In this document: positions 35,259 through 45,097 of the stretch, in pieces
Numbering within the stretch: the first letter of the stretch is position 1
Layout: each line of letters opens with the position of its first letter
NCBI RefSeq assembly: GCF_013179805.1
Contig: NZ_SRRZ01000001.1
Span: 1 to 64,000 of the forward strand
DNA from: Microcoleus asticus IPMA8
GTDB lineage: Bacteria; Cyanobacteriota; Cyanobacteriia; Cyanobacteriales; Microcoleaceae
Reading direction: 5' to 3'
Length of the DNA: 64,000 nt
The notes under the pieces: generated by a model
Databases searched by the model: none
What the model was told of the DNA's origin: nothing
What the model saw: only the letters and a program-made list of their open reading frames with translations
Program-made: the position numbers and the translations under genes

Positions 35259-36236
35259 ATGCGTTCATATTCTCTGTTAGCTTCAGCAAAAATCAATCTA
35301 TATCTGGAAATCATAGGCGATCGCCCCGACGGATATCACGAATTGGCGATGGTACTTCAAAGCATAGATTTAGCCGATCGAATTGACTTGCGCGCGATCG
35401 GTACGGACACGATTCGCGTGCGCTGCGATCACCCACAAGTCCCTCCTGATAAGAATAACCTGGCCTACCGGGCGGCGGATTTGTTGGCGAAGCAATTCCC
35501 CGATGCTTTGGCAAAATACGGCGGAGTCGAGATTGCCATTCACAAGCAGATTCCGGTGGCCGCGGGGCTCGCCGGCGGTTCTGCAAATGCGGCCGCGGTT
35601 TTAGTCGGGATGGATTTGCTGTGGCAATTGGGACTTACTCATTCGGAGTTGCAAGAGTTGGGGGGAACTTTGGGTTCGGATGTGCCTTTTTGCATTGCTG
35701 GAGGTACGGCTTTGGCAACCGGTCGCGGGGATAAACTGTCGCCTCTGCCTGATTTGGCGGGCTTTTCTGTGGTGTTGGCGAAGTACCGCAATCTCAGTAT
35801 TTCTACTGCATGGTCGTATCAAACTTATCGCCAGCAGTTCAGTAGTTCCTATTGTGCAGCGGCAGATTTGGAGTGCCGCCGGGAACGGCTGCATTCGGGC
35901 CCGATGGTGGGGGCGATTGCCCAAAAAGATCGATCGAAAATTGGTCAATTGCTGCACAACGATTTAGAAAAAGTTGCTTTGCCCGTGTACCCGCAGGTGT
36001 TGCAGTTGCGGGAGGCTTTTGAGTCGGCGGGGGTTGTGGGCACGATGATGTCGGGTTCCGGGCCGACGGTGTTTGCGCTGGCGGAGTCTCCAGAGCAGGC
36101 TCAGCAGGTTTTGGAACGGGTTAAAAGTGCGATCGCTTCTCCAGATTTGGATTTTTGGGTAGCAAAGTTTAGCAATACTGGAATTCAGATTTTTTCGGAG
36201 GGAAACGAGAGGAAACCGCCGATTTCGAGGGCGTAA
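35259..36236 (+). CDS. ispE: 4-diphosphocytidyl-2-C-methyl-D-erythritol kinase
   Basis: This GHMP kinase phosphorylates CDP-methylerythritol in the plastid-type (MEP) isoprenoid pathway that feeds carotenoids, chlorophyll side chains and quinones. The 325-residue sequence starts SLLASAKINLYLEIIGDRPDGYHEL. It has the ATP motif PVAAGLAGGSANAAAVLVG (about 98-116) and a late TMMSGSGPTVFAL. Length is normal. A DUF3082 gene follows on the same strand, as in other cyanobacteria. Confidence 0.95.
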   Translation: MRSYSLLASAKINLYLEIIGDRPDGYHELAMVLQSIDLADRIDLRAIGTDTIRVRCDHPQVPPDKNNLAYRAADLLAKQFPDALAKYGGVEIAIHKQIPVAAGLAGGSANAAAVLVGMDLLWQLGLTHSELQELGGTLGSDVPFCIAGGTALATGRGDKLSPLPDLAGFSVVLAKYRNLSISTAWSYQTYRQQFSSSYCAAADLECRRERLHSGPMVGAIAQKDRSKIGQLLHNDLEKVALPVYPQVLQLREAFESAGVVGTMMSGSGPTVFALAESPEQAQQVLERVKSAIASPDLDFWVAKFSNTGIQIFSEGNERKPPISRA

Positions 36237-36377
36237 CTCGAAGAGGGTGCGATCGCAATCTGAGTTAAATGCGTCTAACAGGCGATTGTCAAGATGAATC
36301 TAACTTTGCGCAGAGTCTATTGAGATCGAATAACTGATAAAATGCCATGAAACACGGATTTTAATTTTGGTGAATTA

Positions 36378-36418
36378 ACCAGAAATCTAAAATCTAAAAT
36401 CTAAAATCTAAAATCGCA
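36378..36418. repeat. AAATCTA heptamer array abutting a start codon
   Basis: About four copies of AAATCTA end within 5 bases of the ATG of the DUF3082 gene and take the place of a ribosome site. A shorter, decayed version (CAAAATCTAAAATATAAAA) lies just before sbcC at about 56360-56378. Confidence 0.65.
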
Positions 36419-36775
36419 ATGGCTGATTTAACTAATCCTAATTCTAGTTCTCAACCTCCAAGTTCTACTGAGGATGCTTTGCCGCCGAAGTCGCCGACGG
36501 TATTGCGGTGCCTGACTGGTTCGCTGATGGCTGGCAGCATTGCGGTACCTTTGTACGCGCTAACTATGTCTATCGCTCAAAGTTTTGCAAGTAAGCCAGT
36601 TCATTCGGACAATATTACTGCGATTAAAATTTCGGTAGCCGTGCGAACTTTGGTGGTAGGAATGGCTGCTTTGGGGACTGGTGTTTTTGCTATGGCGGCT
36701 GTGGGTTTGATGCTGCTGGCAGGGCAAATTTTGATTCAAAATTTGGGAAAAAAACCCACAGGTGGAAGTCTATAG
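36419..36775 (+). CDS. DUF3082 membrane protein
   Basis: The 118-residue protein has a Ser/Pro-rich N-terminus, then two hydrophobic segments (about 35-55 and 76-108) rich in Gly and Ala. It matches the small cyanobacterial DUF3082 family often encoded after ispE. Its function is unknown. The ATG directly follows a heptamer repeat with no clear ribosome site. Confidence 0.8.
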   Translation: MADLTNPNSSSQPPSSTEDALPPKSPTVLRCLTGSLMAGSIAVPLYALTMSIAQSFASKPVHSDNITAIKISVAVRTLVVGMAALGTGVFAMAAVGLMLLAGQILIQNLGKKPTGGSL

Positions 36776-36841
36776 GTTGAAACAATCGGGCTACACAAAC
36801 TCTCGTCCGCAAGGCAAAGAGTGAATAGTAAGATTGAAGCA

Positions 36842-37468
36842 ATGGAATTATTTACAATCGGACACTCCAATCTGAGTATTGAAGCGTTTGTTTTGCTGCT
36901 GCAACAACACGGAATCACGGCGGTTGCGGACGTGCGATCGCATCCGTTCAGCCGTTATTTACCTCATTTTAATAAATCGGAAATTAAAGCTTATCTCTCA
37001 AGTGTCGGCATTCAATATGTTTTTTTAGGCAAAGAGTTGGGCGCGAGGCCGGAGGATTTAAGCTGTTACGATTCTAGCGGTAAAGCGTTATACGATCGCA
37101 TAGCAGCAACTCCTCTATTTTCCGCAGGAATTCAGCGCTTGCTCAAAGGCGCAACCAATTATAAAATCAGTTTAATGTGTGCGGAAAAAGACCCGATTAC
37201 TTGTCACCGGACTATTTTAGTCTGCCACAAAGTCAGAGAGTTTAATTTAGAAATTAAGCACATTATGTCAGATGGAACTTTAGAATCGCACCAGCATTTA
37301 GAAGAAAGACTTTTGAGCAAGTTTAACAAAGAGCCAAAAAAAGCTGAGCCTATTCAGCTAAGCTTTTTTGAATTAGAACCTCATGTTAAAACTAAAAGAA
37401 TTGATTTAGAAACAGCTTATTATCGTCACGGATTGGAAATCGCTTATGTCAGAAGAACAAACTATTAA
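36842..37468 (+). CDS. DUF488 family protein
   Basis: The 208-residue soluble protein starts MELFTIGHSNLSIEAFV, the standard DUF488 opening. It has ADVRSHPFSRYLPHFN (about 34-49) and a MCAEKDPITCHR motif near residue 111, whose Cys and His are conserved in the family. The family's reaction is not known. I chose the ATG at 36842; a GTG at 36821 would add seven residues not seen in relatives. It stands alone on this strand. Confidence 0.87.
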   Translation: MELFTIGHSNLSIEAFVLLLQQHGITAVADVRSHPFSRYLPHFNKSEIKAYLSSVGIQYVFLGKELGARPEDLSCYDSSGKALYDRIAATPLFSAGIQRLLKGATNYKISLMCAEKDPITCHRTILVCHKVREFNLEIKHIMSDGTLESHQHLEERLLSKFNKEPKKAEPIQLSFFELEPHVKTKRIDLETAYYRHGLEIAYVRRTNY

Positions 37469-37752
37469 TTGATTTATCAAATATGTCGCCGTTGGCGAAT
37501 TTTGCTAAGCCAAAATATTTAAATTTATGCCCGCAAAACCTAATTTTGTAGGGACGCAATGCGCCCATTACTGCTAGAAGTAGCGCGTCAAACGATTTTT
37601 CGCATAAGTCCTGAACAACTCTTGACATCGCATACATTTATAAACTAAGGTACAGCCCTCCATGCCCAACCTATTTTTATAAATTTTGTTCGATTTTTAA
37701 AGTAGTTCGTGGTATAATTCTGCGGGACTGTAGCAGGAAGGGGTGCTTTTTG

Positions 37753-38508
37753 ATGAAAGCAGAATTTTATTTTGACTGTCACAAATATATTTGCAGTTTA
37801 GTTCAAGTAGATTTTGTCAAAGAATTAAAAATCAAAAATCATCAAGGTTTTGTTTTGGCTGTTAAGCAAGGACAAAAGATTGGGCTTTTGGGAAAAAGTC
37901 GCCATAATGCTAAACAAGTTGATGTATCTAAGCCGCATTTTTATAATGTAATTAAAGCGGCTATGAGCGCTTTGGAATTAGAAACTAAAAATGAGGTGAT
38001 ATTAGAGAGAAATCGAACTCTTGCTGATGCGGAAGAAATGATTCAGCAGCAAAACCGAGAAATTCGCATTCTTAACGAACAGCTTAGAATGCTTGCGACT
38101 AAGGTTGAGGAATTGTCAAGGGAAAAGCAGCAGTTATCAATGCAGCTAGTAGAAAAGGAAATCAGAGAAACTGAAATGAGTCAAGAAATTGATAACTTTC
38201 CTGCTACCGAGGAAGATTTATCCGCGGAAATTGAGCATCGGATTGAAAAAGCTGAAATTCATGAAAAAATCGAAGAATTGTCGGTTCAAGCTTCTGGGTT
38301 AGCCGTGCAGTTAATCGCAAATCAACAGAATTCGGAGGAGATTGAAGAAGAGGAAGAAATCAGCGGAACCGGGGTTGAAAGTGTTGATTTAGAAATTATA
38401 GAAGAAGTAGAAGAAAATCTCAAACAAGTAGAAGTTCAAGGAGGCGAAAGTGAAATTAAGCGACTGCCTAAAAGACCTTCCAACAGAAAAATGAGAAAGA
38501 AATCTTAA
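37753..38508 (+). CDS. Hypothetical protein with long coiled coil
   Basis: The 251-residue protein has a small N-terminal region (about 1-75) with YFDCHKYICSLVQVDF, possibly globular. A charged heptad-repeat coiled coil follows (about 80-165), then a very acidic segment and a basic tail (RLPKRPSNRKMRKKS). The base composition is richer in A/T than its neighbours. ATG at 37753 follows an AAGGGG site; TTG at 37750 is the alternative. I do not recognise the family. Confidence 0.6.
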   Translation: MKAEFYFDCHKYICSLVQVDFVKELKIKNHQGFVLAVKQGQKIGLLGKSRHNAKQVDVSKPHFYNVIKAAMSALELETKNEVILERNRTLADAEEMIQQQNREIRILNEQLRMLATKVEELSREKQQLSMQLVEKEIRETEMSQEIDNFPATEEDLSAEIEHRIEKAEIHEKIEELSVQASGLAVQLIANQQNSEEIEEEEEISGTGVESVDLEIIEEVEENLKQVEVQGGESEIKRLPKRPSNRKMRKKS

Positions 38509-38515
38509 TGCTTTA

Positions 38516-38626
38516 GTTATATAGCAATCCTCGCATCATTTTTGAATTTATTACGGGCTTCCAGCGGGTTCGGGGAGGGTTGGGGTGGGGTAAAATTTTA
38601 CGAGTCATTTAGGATTGCTATATAAC
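38516..38626. mobile_element. 111-base MITE-like element with perfect 16-bp terminal repeats
   Basis: GTTATATAGCAATCCT (38516-38531) and AGGATTGCTATATAAC (38611-38626) are exact inverted repeats. The inside is non-coding, with a G-rich GGGGAGGGTTGGGGTGGGG stretch. Half-copies of the arm occur at 80-95 and 14707-14734. The rest of the gap to 38904 shows nothing else. Confidence 0.75.
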
Positions 38627-38904
38627 TCGTTTATTTGTGGCGATCGCATTTGCGCAAAATAGGTCAGCAGTTAACCGAAAAAATCCCTCGCAACTCGCCA
38701 GTTTTTCCCCCGCAGCCTCGCCCGCAACAGAATTTTGACAATTATCCAGGGCGATCGGTAAAATTACAGGTACGAGCAAACTATTGTCAGCAGCATTAAA
38801 TCCTTCAGTCATTAGTCGTTTGCCAACAGTCACATAATTGTTGACAATATTGCACAATAGATAAAATTGTAAATATATAGCACCTGCGTTTTTTTTGACC
38901 GCTT

Positions 38905-41900
38905 ATGAATAGCAGATTCCTCGATCGACTCCACCACCCCTCGCGCCCCGTCATCGTCTTCGACGGCGCAATGGGAACCAACCTGCAAGTCCAAAACCTC
39001 ACAGCAGAAGACTTTGGCGGCAAAGAATACGAAGGCTGCAACGAATATCTCGTCCACACCAAACCGGAAGCCGTCGCCAACGTGCACCGGGGATTCCTCG
39101 AAGCAGGGGCCGATGTCATCGAAACAGACACCTTTGGCGGCGCTTCCATCGTACTCGCCGAATACGATTTGGCAGACAAAGCATATTATCTCAACAAAAC
39201 TGCCGCCGAACTCGCCAAGGGTATCGCCGCCGAATTTTCCACGCCAGAAAAGCCTCGATTTGTCGCAGGATCGATCGGACCAGGCACCAAATTGCCAACA
39301 TTAGGACACATCGATTTCGACACTCTCACCGCCGCTTTTGCCGAACAAGCAGAAGGACTTTATGACGGCGGCGTTGACTTATTTATTGTCGAAACTTGTC
39401 AAGATGTGCTGCAAATTAAATCAGCATTAAATGCCATTGAAGAAGTATTTAAGAAAAAAGGTGCGCGAATTCCGTTAATGGTATCAGTCACAATGGAAGC
39501 CACCGGCACAATGTTAGTCGGTTCCGATATCAGCGCCGCCCTCGCAATTTTGCAGCCTTATCCCATAGATATCTTAGGCCTGAACTGCGCCACCGGGCCC
39601 GATCGCATGGCCGAACACGTCAAATACCTTTCCGAACATTCGCCCTTCGTCGTTTCCTGCGTTCCCAACGCCGGTTTACCCGAAAACATCGGCGGTCACG
39701 CGCACTACAAACTCACGCCAATAGAATTAAAAATGGCCTTGATGCGCTTTGTCGAAGACTTAGGCGTGCAAGTCATCGGCGGCTGCTGCGGAACCCGCTA
39801 CGATCACATCCGCGAACTATCAGAAATTGGCAAAACTCTTAAACCCAAAATCCGCGAATTTACTTGGGAACCTTCCGCCGCTTCAATTTACACCGCCCAA
39901 CCCTACGAACAAGAGAATTCCTTCTTAATTGTCGGCGAAAGACTAAACGCCAGCGGTTCCAAAAAATGCCGCGATTTGCTAAATGCTGAAGACTGGGACG
40001 GTTTAGTAGCAATGGCCAGGGAACAAGTGCGAGAAGGCGCGCACATTCTCGATGTTAACGTTGATTATGTCGGCCGCGACGGCGTGCGCGACATGAAAGA
40101 ATTAGTTTCCCGCGTTGTGACTAATGCAACTCTCCCTTTAATGCTGGATTCCACCGAATGGGAAAAGATGGAAGCCGGCTTAAAAGTTGCGGGCGGCAAA
40201 TGTTTGCTAAATTCCACTAACTACGAAGACGGAGAACCGCGTTTTTATCAAGTTTTGGAGTTGGCGAAAAAATACGGCGCGGGCATAGTTATCGGGACAA
40301 TTGACGAAGACGGGATGGCGAGAACTGCCGACCAAAAATTTGCGATCGCCCAGCGCGCATATAACGCCGCCGTCGCCTACGGAATTCCCGCCGAGGAAAT
40401 CTTTTTTGACACCCTAGCTTTGCCCATTTCCACCGGGATTGAAGAAGACAGAAAAAACGGCAAAGCTACCATCGAATCGATCCGCCGCATTCGCCAAGAA
40501 TTGCCAGGTTGTCACGTCATCTTAGGAGTTTCTAACATTTCCTTCGGCTTGAATCCGGCGGCGCGGCAAGTTTTGAATTCGATGTTTTTGCACGAAGCAA
40601 TGCAAGCCGGGATGGACTCGGCAATTGTCAGCCCGAATAAGATTTTGCCGATCGCCAAAATCGACCCCCAACACCAAGAAATCTGCCGTAAACTCATTTA
40701 CGACGAACGGGAGTTTGACGGCGATATTTGCGTTTACGACCCCTTGGGCGACCTGACAACGGTGTTTGCGGGCAAAACTACCAAGCGCGATCGGACAGAA
40801 GACGCAAACCTCCCGGTAGAAGAACGCTTGAAGCAGCACATCATCGACGGCGAACGCATTGGGCTCGACATCCAACTCGCCAAAGCATTAGAAACCTATC
40901 CGCCCCTCCACATTATCAATACTTTCCTATTAGACGGCATGAAAGTAGTCGGAGAATTGTTCGGTTCGGGACAAATGCAATTGCCATTTGTATTGCAGTC
41001 AGCAGAAACCATGAAAGCGGCTGTTGCCTATTTAGAACCGCACATGGAAAAGTCTGAATCCGGGGACAATGCCAAAGGAACATTCATCATCGCTACGGTC
41101 AAAGGCGACGTTCACGATATCGGCAAAAACTTAGTTGATATTATCCTATCAAACAACGGCTACCGAGTGATTAACTTGGGAATTAAACAGCCTGTTGACA
41201 ATATCATCGAAGCCTACGAAAAGCACAAAGCCGACTGTATAGCGATGAGTGGATTGCTGGTAAAATCCACCGCATTCATGAAAGAAAATTTGGAAGTATT
41301 CAACCAGAAAGGAATCACCGTACCCGTAATTTTGGGCGGCGCGGCTTTGACTCCCAAGTTTGTGCATGAAGACTGCCAAAACACCTACAAAGGTAAAGTT
41401 GTTTACGGCAAAGATGCGTTTTCTGACTTGCACTTTATGGACAAACTCATGCCAGCAAAATCTGCTGGTAATTGGGAAGACTTGCAAGGATTTTTAGATG
41501 AAATAGGGCATGATAATGGGGTAGTTAAAGAAGCTAAAGCTGCGCCAGAAACTTCTGGAGAAGATGCGATGAAATCAGACACTCCTGTGGTGATAGATAC
41601 CAGGCGGTCAGAAGCAGTTGCAGCAGATATCGATCGCCCGAATCCTCCTTTCTGGGGAACGAAACTGTTGCAGCCAGAAGACATCCCCTTTGAGGAAATT
41701 TTCTGGCACTTAGATTTGCAAGCCTTAGTTGCCGGTCAGTGGCAGTTCCGCAAGCCAAAAGACCAATCGCGGGAAGAATACGATGCTTTCTTAGCTGAGA
41801 AAGTTTATCCGATATTGGAAGAGTGGAAGCACAAAATTATCGCAGAAAAGTTACTGCATCCGCAAGCAATTTACGGGTATTTTCCCTGTCAAGCTGAAGG

Positions 41901-42456
41901 CAATTCTTTGTATTTGTACGACCCAGAAATAATGGCTGGCGGGCAAGATGTATCGACACCCGCTGCAACATTCACATTTCCCCGGCAAAAATCGGCGCGC
42001 AGGCTGTGCATTGCGGACTTCTTCGCCCCCAAAGAATCGGGTAAAATCGATGTATTTCCGATGCAAGTAGCGACAGTGGGAGAAATTGCTACAGAGTACG
42101 CGCAAAAGCTATTTGCTAACCATCAATATACCGATTATCTCTACTTTCACGGATTAGCGGTGCAGACGGCGGAAGCAATAGCAGAATGGACTCACGCGCG
42201 AATTCGGCGGGAATTGGGATTTGGTAGCGAAGAACCGGAGAACATTCGCGATATGCTAGCGCAAAGATATCGCGGTTCGCGGTACAGTTTTGGCTATCCC
42301 GCTTGTCCGAACATGGCGGATCAGTACAAGCAACTGGAATTGTTAAAGTGCGATCGCATCAACCTCTACATGGATGAAAGCGAACAACTTTATCCCGAAC
42401 AATCAACAACCGCAATTATTACCTATCACCCAGCAGCCAAATACTTCACCGCTTAA
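38905..42456 (+). CDS. metH: Cobalamin-dependent methionine synthase
   Basis: MetH moves a methyl group from methyltetrahydrofolate through cobalamin to homocysteine. All four modules are present in 1183 residues. The homocysteine-binding domain has its zinc site in GGCCGT (about 292-297). Next is the pterin-binding domain, beginning near residue 345 (IVGERLNASGSKK). The B12 domain carries the axial His in DVHDIGKN (about 734-741). The C-terminal S-adenosylmethionine-dependent activation domain has REELGFG-type and RYSFGYPACP motifs (about 1118-1130). I see no cobalamin or SAM riboswitch in the upstream gap. Confidence 0.96.
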   Translation: MNSRFLDRLHHPSRPVIVFDGAMGTNLQVQNLTAEDFGGKEYEGCNEYLVHTKPEAVANVHRGFLEAGADVIETDTFGGASIVLAEYDLADKAYYLNKTAAELAKGIAAEFSTPEKPRFVAGSIGPGTKLPTLGHIDFDTLTAAFAEQAEGLYDGGVDLFIVETCQDVLQIKSALNAIEEVFKKKGARIPLMVSVTMEATGTMLVGSDISAALAILQPYPIDILGLNCATGPDRMAEHVKYLSEHSPFVVSCVPNAGLPENIGGHAHYKLTPIELKMALMRFVEDLGVQVIGGCCGTRYDHIRELSEIGKTLKPKIREFTWEPSAASIYTAQPYEQENSFLIVGERLNASGSKKCRDLLNAEDWDGLVAMAREQVREGAHILDVNVDYVGRDGVRDMKELVSRVVTNATLPLMLDSTEWEKMEAGLKVAGGKCLLNSTNYEDGEPRFYQVLELAKKYGAGIVIGTIDEDGMARTADQKFAIAQRAYNAAVAYGIPAEEIFFDTLALPISTGIEEDRKNGKATIESIRRIRQELPGCHVILGVSNISFGLNPAARQVLNSMFLHEAMQAGMDSAIVSPNKILPIAKIDPQHQEICRKLIYDEREFDGDICVYDPLGDLTTVFAGKTTKRDRTEDANLPVEERLKQHIIDGERIGLDIQLAKALETYPPLHIINTFLLDGMKVVGELFGSGQMQLPFVLQSAETMKAAVAYLEPHMEKSESGDNAKGTFIIATVKGDVHDIGKNLVDIILSNNGYRVINLGIKQPVDNIIEAYEKHKADCIAMSGLLVKSTAFMKENLEVFNQKGITVPVILGGAALTPKFVHEDCQNTYKGKVVYGKDAFSDLHFMDKLMPAKSAGNWEDLQGFLDEIGHDNGVVKEAKAAPETSGEDAMKSDTPVVIDTRRSEAVAADIDRPNPPFWGTKLLQPEDIPFEEIFWHLDLQALVAGQWQFRKPKDQSREEYDAFLAEKVYPILEEWKHKIIAEKLLHPQAIYGYFPCQAEGNSLYLYDPEIMAGGQDVSTPAATFTFPRQKSARRLCIADFFAPKESGKIDVFPMQVATVGEIATEYAQKLFANHQYTDYLYFHGLAVQTAEAIAEWTHARIRRELGFGSEEPENIRDMLAQRYRGSRYSFGYPACPNMADQYKQLELLKCDRINLYMDESEQLYPEQSTTAIITYHPAAKYFTA

Positions 42457-42502
42457 TTTCTACGGTGCGTCGCCCGCACATTCCTCGGTGAAACATTATA
42501 CT

Positions 42503-42625
42503 CGTTACCAGGCTCTGCCTCCACTTAAAAACCTGGAGGCAAAGCCTCCAGAAATGCGTTTTTTGGTAGAATCTGGGAACGAGAAACCCACAAAAAAGCA
42601 CCTTAAAAAAAGTGCTTTCATGAAT
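42503..42625. repeat. Palindromic repeat and hairpin between metH and the next gene
   Basis: A CCAGGCTCTGCCTCC / GGAGGCAAAGCCTCC unit (about 42510-42551) belongs to the same family as the unit at about 56226-56337. It is followed by AAAGCAC-GTGCTTT arms (about 42596-42619), which can act as a terminator between these convergent genes. Confidence 0.55.
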
Positions 42626-42652
42626 ATAAACTTTCCATGTCCGATCGAACTT

Positions 42653-43276
42653 TTACGAGTGATGCCGGGGAGTGCGCGCGCCCGCAGATGCTCCTACCAT
42701 CGAAGCAACTAAACCCAATAGCGAGCCGAACAAAAACGACCAACCAGCTTTTGCAGCATTACTAGCAATATTGCGAGTATCCTGAGCAGTTACGTTAGGC
42801 GCTCTGTTCGGCAAATCCACCCCACCCTGCTGCGCTTGATTAATTGCTTCTCCCGCATTCGCAGCTATTACGCCAAAAGTACCGGCCACGCCATTTGCTA
42901 ACAGCCAAGAGCCAATAGTTAGGGTAGTTGCCCACAAAATTGCTCCATTTAAAAGCGCTGTATTGCGATTCATCGGGCCGCAAGCGCGAGCAGTTACCCA
43001 ACCGCCAACAGCCAAGCTAATTAACAAACTAATAATTGACCAAATTCCGACGCCCGTACCCACGTCCCCTGCAATAGTGCGCGGAGCTCCTGAATTGGCA
43101 ATGTTGCTCAACCCGATCGCAGCGCCCAATGCACTTAAAACTAATTGCGTGCCGATCGCAATTACCAAACCTGAAAAAATCGGACCCCACCGCACTCGAT
43201 CGTGGTATTCCATGACTGAATTCACCACCACGGGTTCGGTACCAACGTTATCTACAGGTCTATTTACATATGACAT
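42653..43276 (-). CDS. Conserved Gly/Ala-rich membrane protein
   Basis: The 207-residue protein has four hydrophobic segments: residues about 33-55, 76-95, 105-130 and 180-200. The first carries WGPIFSGLVIAIGTQLVLSA, a pattern common to small bacterial membrane proteins of unknown role. The segments are rich in Gly and Ala. An AGAGGAAAG ribosome site precedes the ATG. It stands alone. Its neighbourhood of stress-type proteins suggests, but does not show, a role in the envelope. Confidence 0.7.
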   Translation of the reverse strand: MSYVNRPVDNVGTEPVVVNSVMEYHDRVRWGPIFSGLVIAIGTQLVLSALGAAIGLSNIANSGAPRTIAGDVGTGVGIWSIISLLISLAVGGWVTARACGPMNRNTALLNGAILWATTLTIGSWLLANGVAGTFGVIAANAGEAINQAQQGGVDLPNRAPNVTAQDTRNIASNAAKAGWSFLFGSLLGLVASMVGASAGARTPRHHS

Positions 43277-43519
43277 AGCTTTTTCTTTCCTCTGAGAGTT
43301 GCTTTAATTTTTAACAATCTTTCACCTAAGCATTAATCGTGGCTGAGATTGATAAAAACTATATCTGCCTGGGGAAATAACCAGTATCTATGTCTGAAGA
43401 AAGAAACAAAAAAGTCATCAGCCCTCAGCCAGCCACTAATGACAGATGACAGATGACTGATGACCGATAACTATTTTATCCAGTTAGAAAAGTTCGTGGA
43501 CGTATACAGGAAAGACAGC

Positions 43520-43846
43520 TTAACGCAATCTTACAGCCGTTCCAACGGCAGTAATCAGCAGCAAAGCTCCGCTCGAGTCTACATTAATCGTGCCGGTGTC
43601 AACTTCCACGCCGATTACGGCATTAGCGCCCAGGCGCTGAGCCCGTTTTTCCAGTTCCGCGAGGGCATCTCGCTGTCCTTTGAGAAACACTTCCTCGTAA
43701 CTGCCGGTGCGCCCGCCGATGATGTCGCGAATGCCCGCGAAGAAATCTCGCAGGGCGTTGGTGCCGTAAACCACCTCAGCAGTTACAATTCCCAGGTAAG
43801 ATTGAATTTCTGCTCCTTGGATGATATCAGTTGTTGTTACAATCAT
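43520..43846 (-). CDS. YbjQ/UPF0145 family protein
   Basis: The 108-residue soluble protein has the full YbjQ pattern: an N-terminal MIVTTTDIIQG strand, a GTNALRDFFAGIRDIIGGRTGSY helix (listed here by its G and R positions), RAQRLGANAVIGVEVD and a final TAVGTAVRL strand. Family members form pentameric rings. The family was once called heavy-metal binding, but the function is unsettled. The long plus-strand frame opposite it is a shadow. Confidence 0.9.
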   Translation of the reverse strand: MIVTTTDIIQGAEIQSYLGIVTAEVVYGTNALRDFFAGIRDIIGGRTGSYEEVFLKGQRDALAELEKRAQRLGANAVIGVEVDTGTINVDSSGALLLITAVGTAVRLR

Positions 43847-43996
43847 CAGTTGGCCTCAATCACGAAAATTTTGAGTGGGTCTTGTTATGTAGATTTACTA
43901 CATCTCGCCACTCAAAAATTCCTGGTAAACCATAAGTTGTCAGCTTGGCAAGCTGGCAGCAATTCGCTCTTTCATTCCACACACTCTTTGAAACAA

Positions 43997-45097
43997 ATGG
44001 CCGTGCACAAACAAAGTCTCTTGGTATTCAGTACGCTTTTAGTAGCGGGACTCGCTGTTGCAGCGCCGCAGATAGCACTCTCAGCAGAAACGTCAGTTGA
44101 AGTCAACCCTCAAAAAAATTCAAATTTAGATGCTCTGCTGCGACAAGGGCGCGAGTTGGTAGATTTAGGAGACTACAGTAAGGCGATCGCCATTTATCAG
44201 GAAGCGGCACGTTTAGATAGGGAAAACCCCCGCATTTTTTCTGGTATTGGCTATTTAGAAGCGCGTCAGGGCAACTATCAAGCCTCAGTGGAATTTTACC
44301 AACAAGCGATCGATCTCGAACCGAACAATGCAGACTTCCAATACGCCTTAGGATATGCTATGGCGAATTTGCAAAACTATCCCGCAGCAGCCGCTGCTTA
44401 CCGCCGCGCCGCTGTTCTCGATCGCAAAAATGTCAATGCCCGGATCGGTCTGGGAGTGGTACTCTTTCAGCAAAAAGATTACAGCGGTTCTTTTAAAGCA
44501 TACCAAGAGGCGATCGCCCTCGATCCGAAAAGTTGGCAAGCTTATTCTTCTATGGGCTTAGTATTGATCCAGCAAGGAAATTTTGCCAGTGCAGTTACCG
44601 TACTCCAAGAAGCAGCAGAACTCGCTCCCAAACAGCCCAGCGTCCAGTTAAAATTAGGTACTGCTTTGCTGCGGAGTGGTCACGCTTCCGAAGGACTAGC
44701 AGCTTTTGAAGAAGCTGCCAAATTGGAGCCCCGGAATCCAGAAGTGCAGTTAGAAATTGGCGAACTTCTCAAGGCTCAAAACGACTTCGACGGAGCACTG
44801 ATAGCTTATCAGCGGGCTATTGCGGTGCGACCTAATTTAGTGGCAGCACACGCAGGAATCGGGGAAATTCAACTGGAAAAACAAGATTTTTTAGGAGCGA
44901 TTAACACTTTTCGCCGAGTGATTCAGCTCGATCCAGACCGGGCAGAAGCTTATTACAATATGGGTACGGCACTCAAAGCGCGCGATCGCAAATCCGAAGC
45001 AATTGAAGCTTTTCAACAAGCCCTCGACACATACCGCCAGCAAGGCAACAATGATGGTGCAGAAAAAGCTGAGGCGGCATTGCGGGAACTAAAGTAA
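43997..45097 (+). CDS. Exported TPR-repeat protein
   Basis: The 366-residue protein has a signal peptide (residues about 1-31, LLVAGLAVAAPQIALSAE). The rest is about nine consecutive 34-residue TPR units with the regular A-Y--A--LDP pattern, ending in EKAEAALRELK. It should act in the periplasm or at the outer membrane as a protein-binding scaffold. The frame stays open 179 codons upstream, but that part lies opposite ybjQ and is not coding; the signal peptide fixes the start at 43997. Confidence 0.87.
   Translation: MAVHKQSLLVFSTLLVAGLAVAAPQIALSAETSVEVNPQKNSNLDALLRQGRELVDLGDYSKAIAIYQEAARLDRENPRIFSGIGYLEARQGNYQASVEFYQQAIDLEPNNADFQYALGYAMANLQNYPAAAAAYRRAAVLDRKNVNARIGLGVVLFQQKDYSGSFKAYQEAIALDPKSWQAYSSMGLVLIQQGNFASAVTVLQEAAELAPKQPSVQLKLGTALLRSGHASEGLAAFEEAAKLEPRNPEVQLEIGELLKAQNDFDGALIAYQRAIAVRPNLVAAHAGIGEIQLEKQDFLGAINTFRRVIQLDPDRAEAYYNMGTALKARDRKSEAIEAFQQALDTYRQQGNNDGAEKAEAALRELK

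Noticed and set aside
43460..43996. A 179-residue N-terminal extension of the exported TPR protein
   Set aside because: It lies opposite the clear ybjQ gene, and the signal peptide at 43997 marks the true start.
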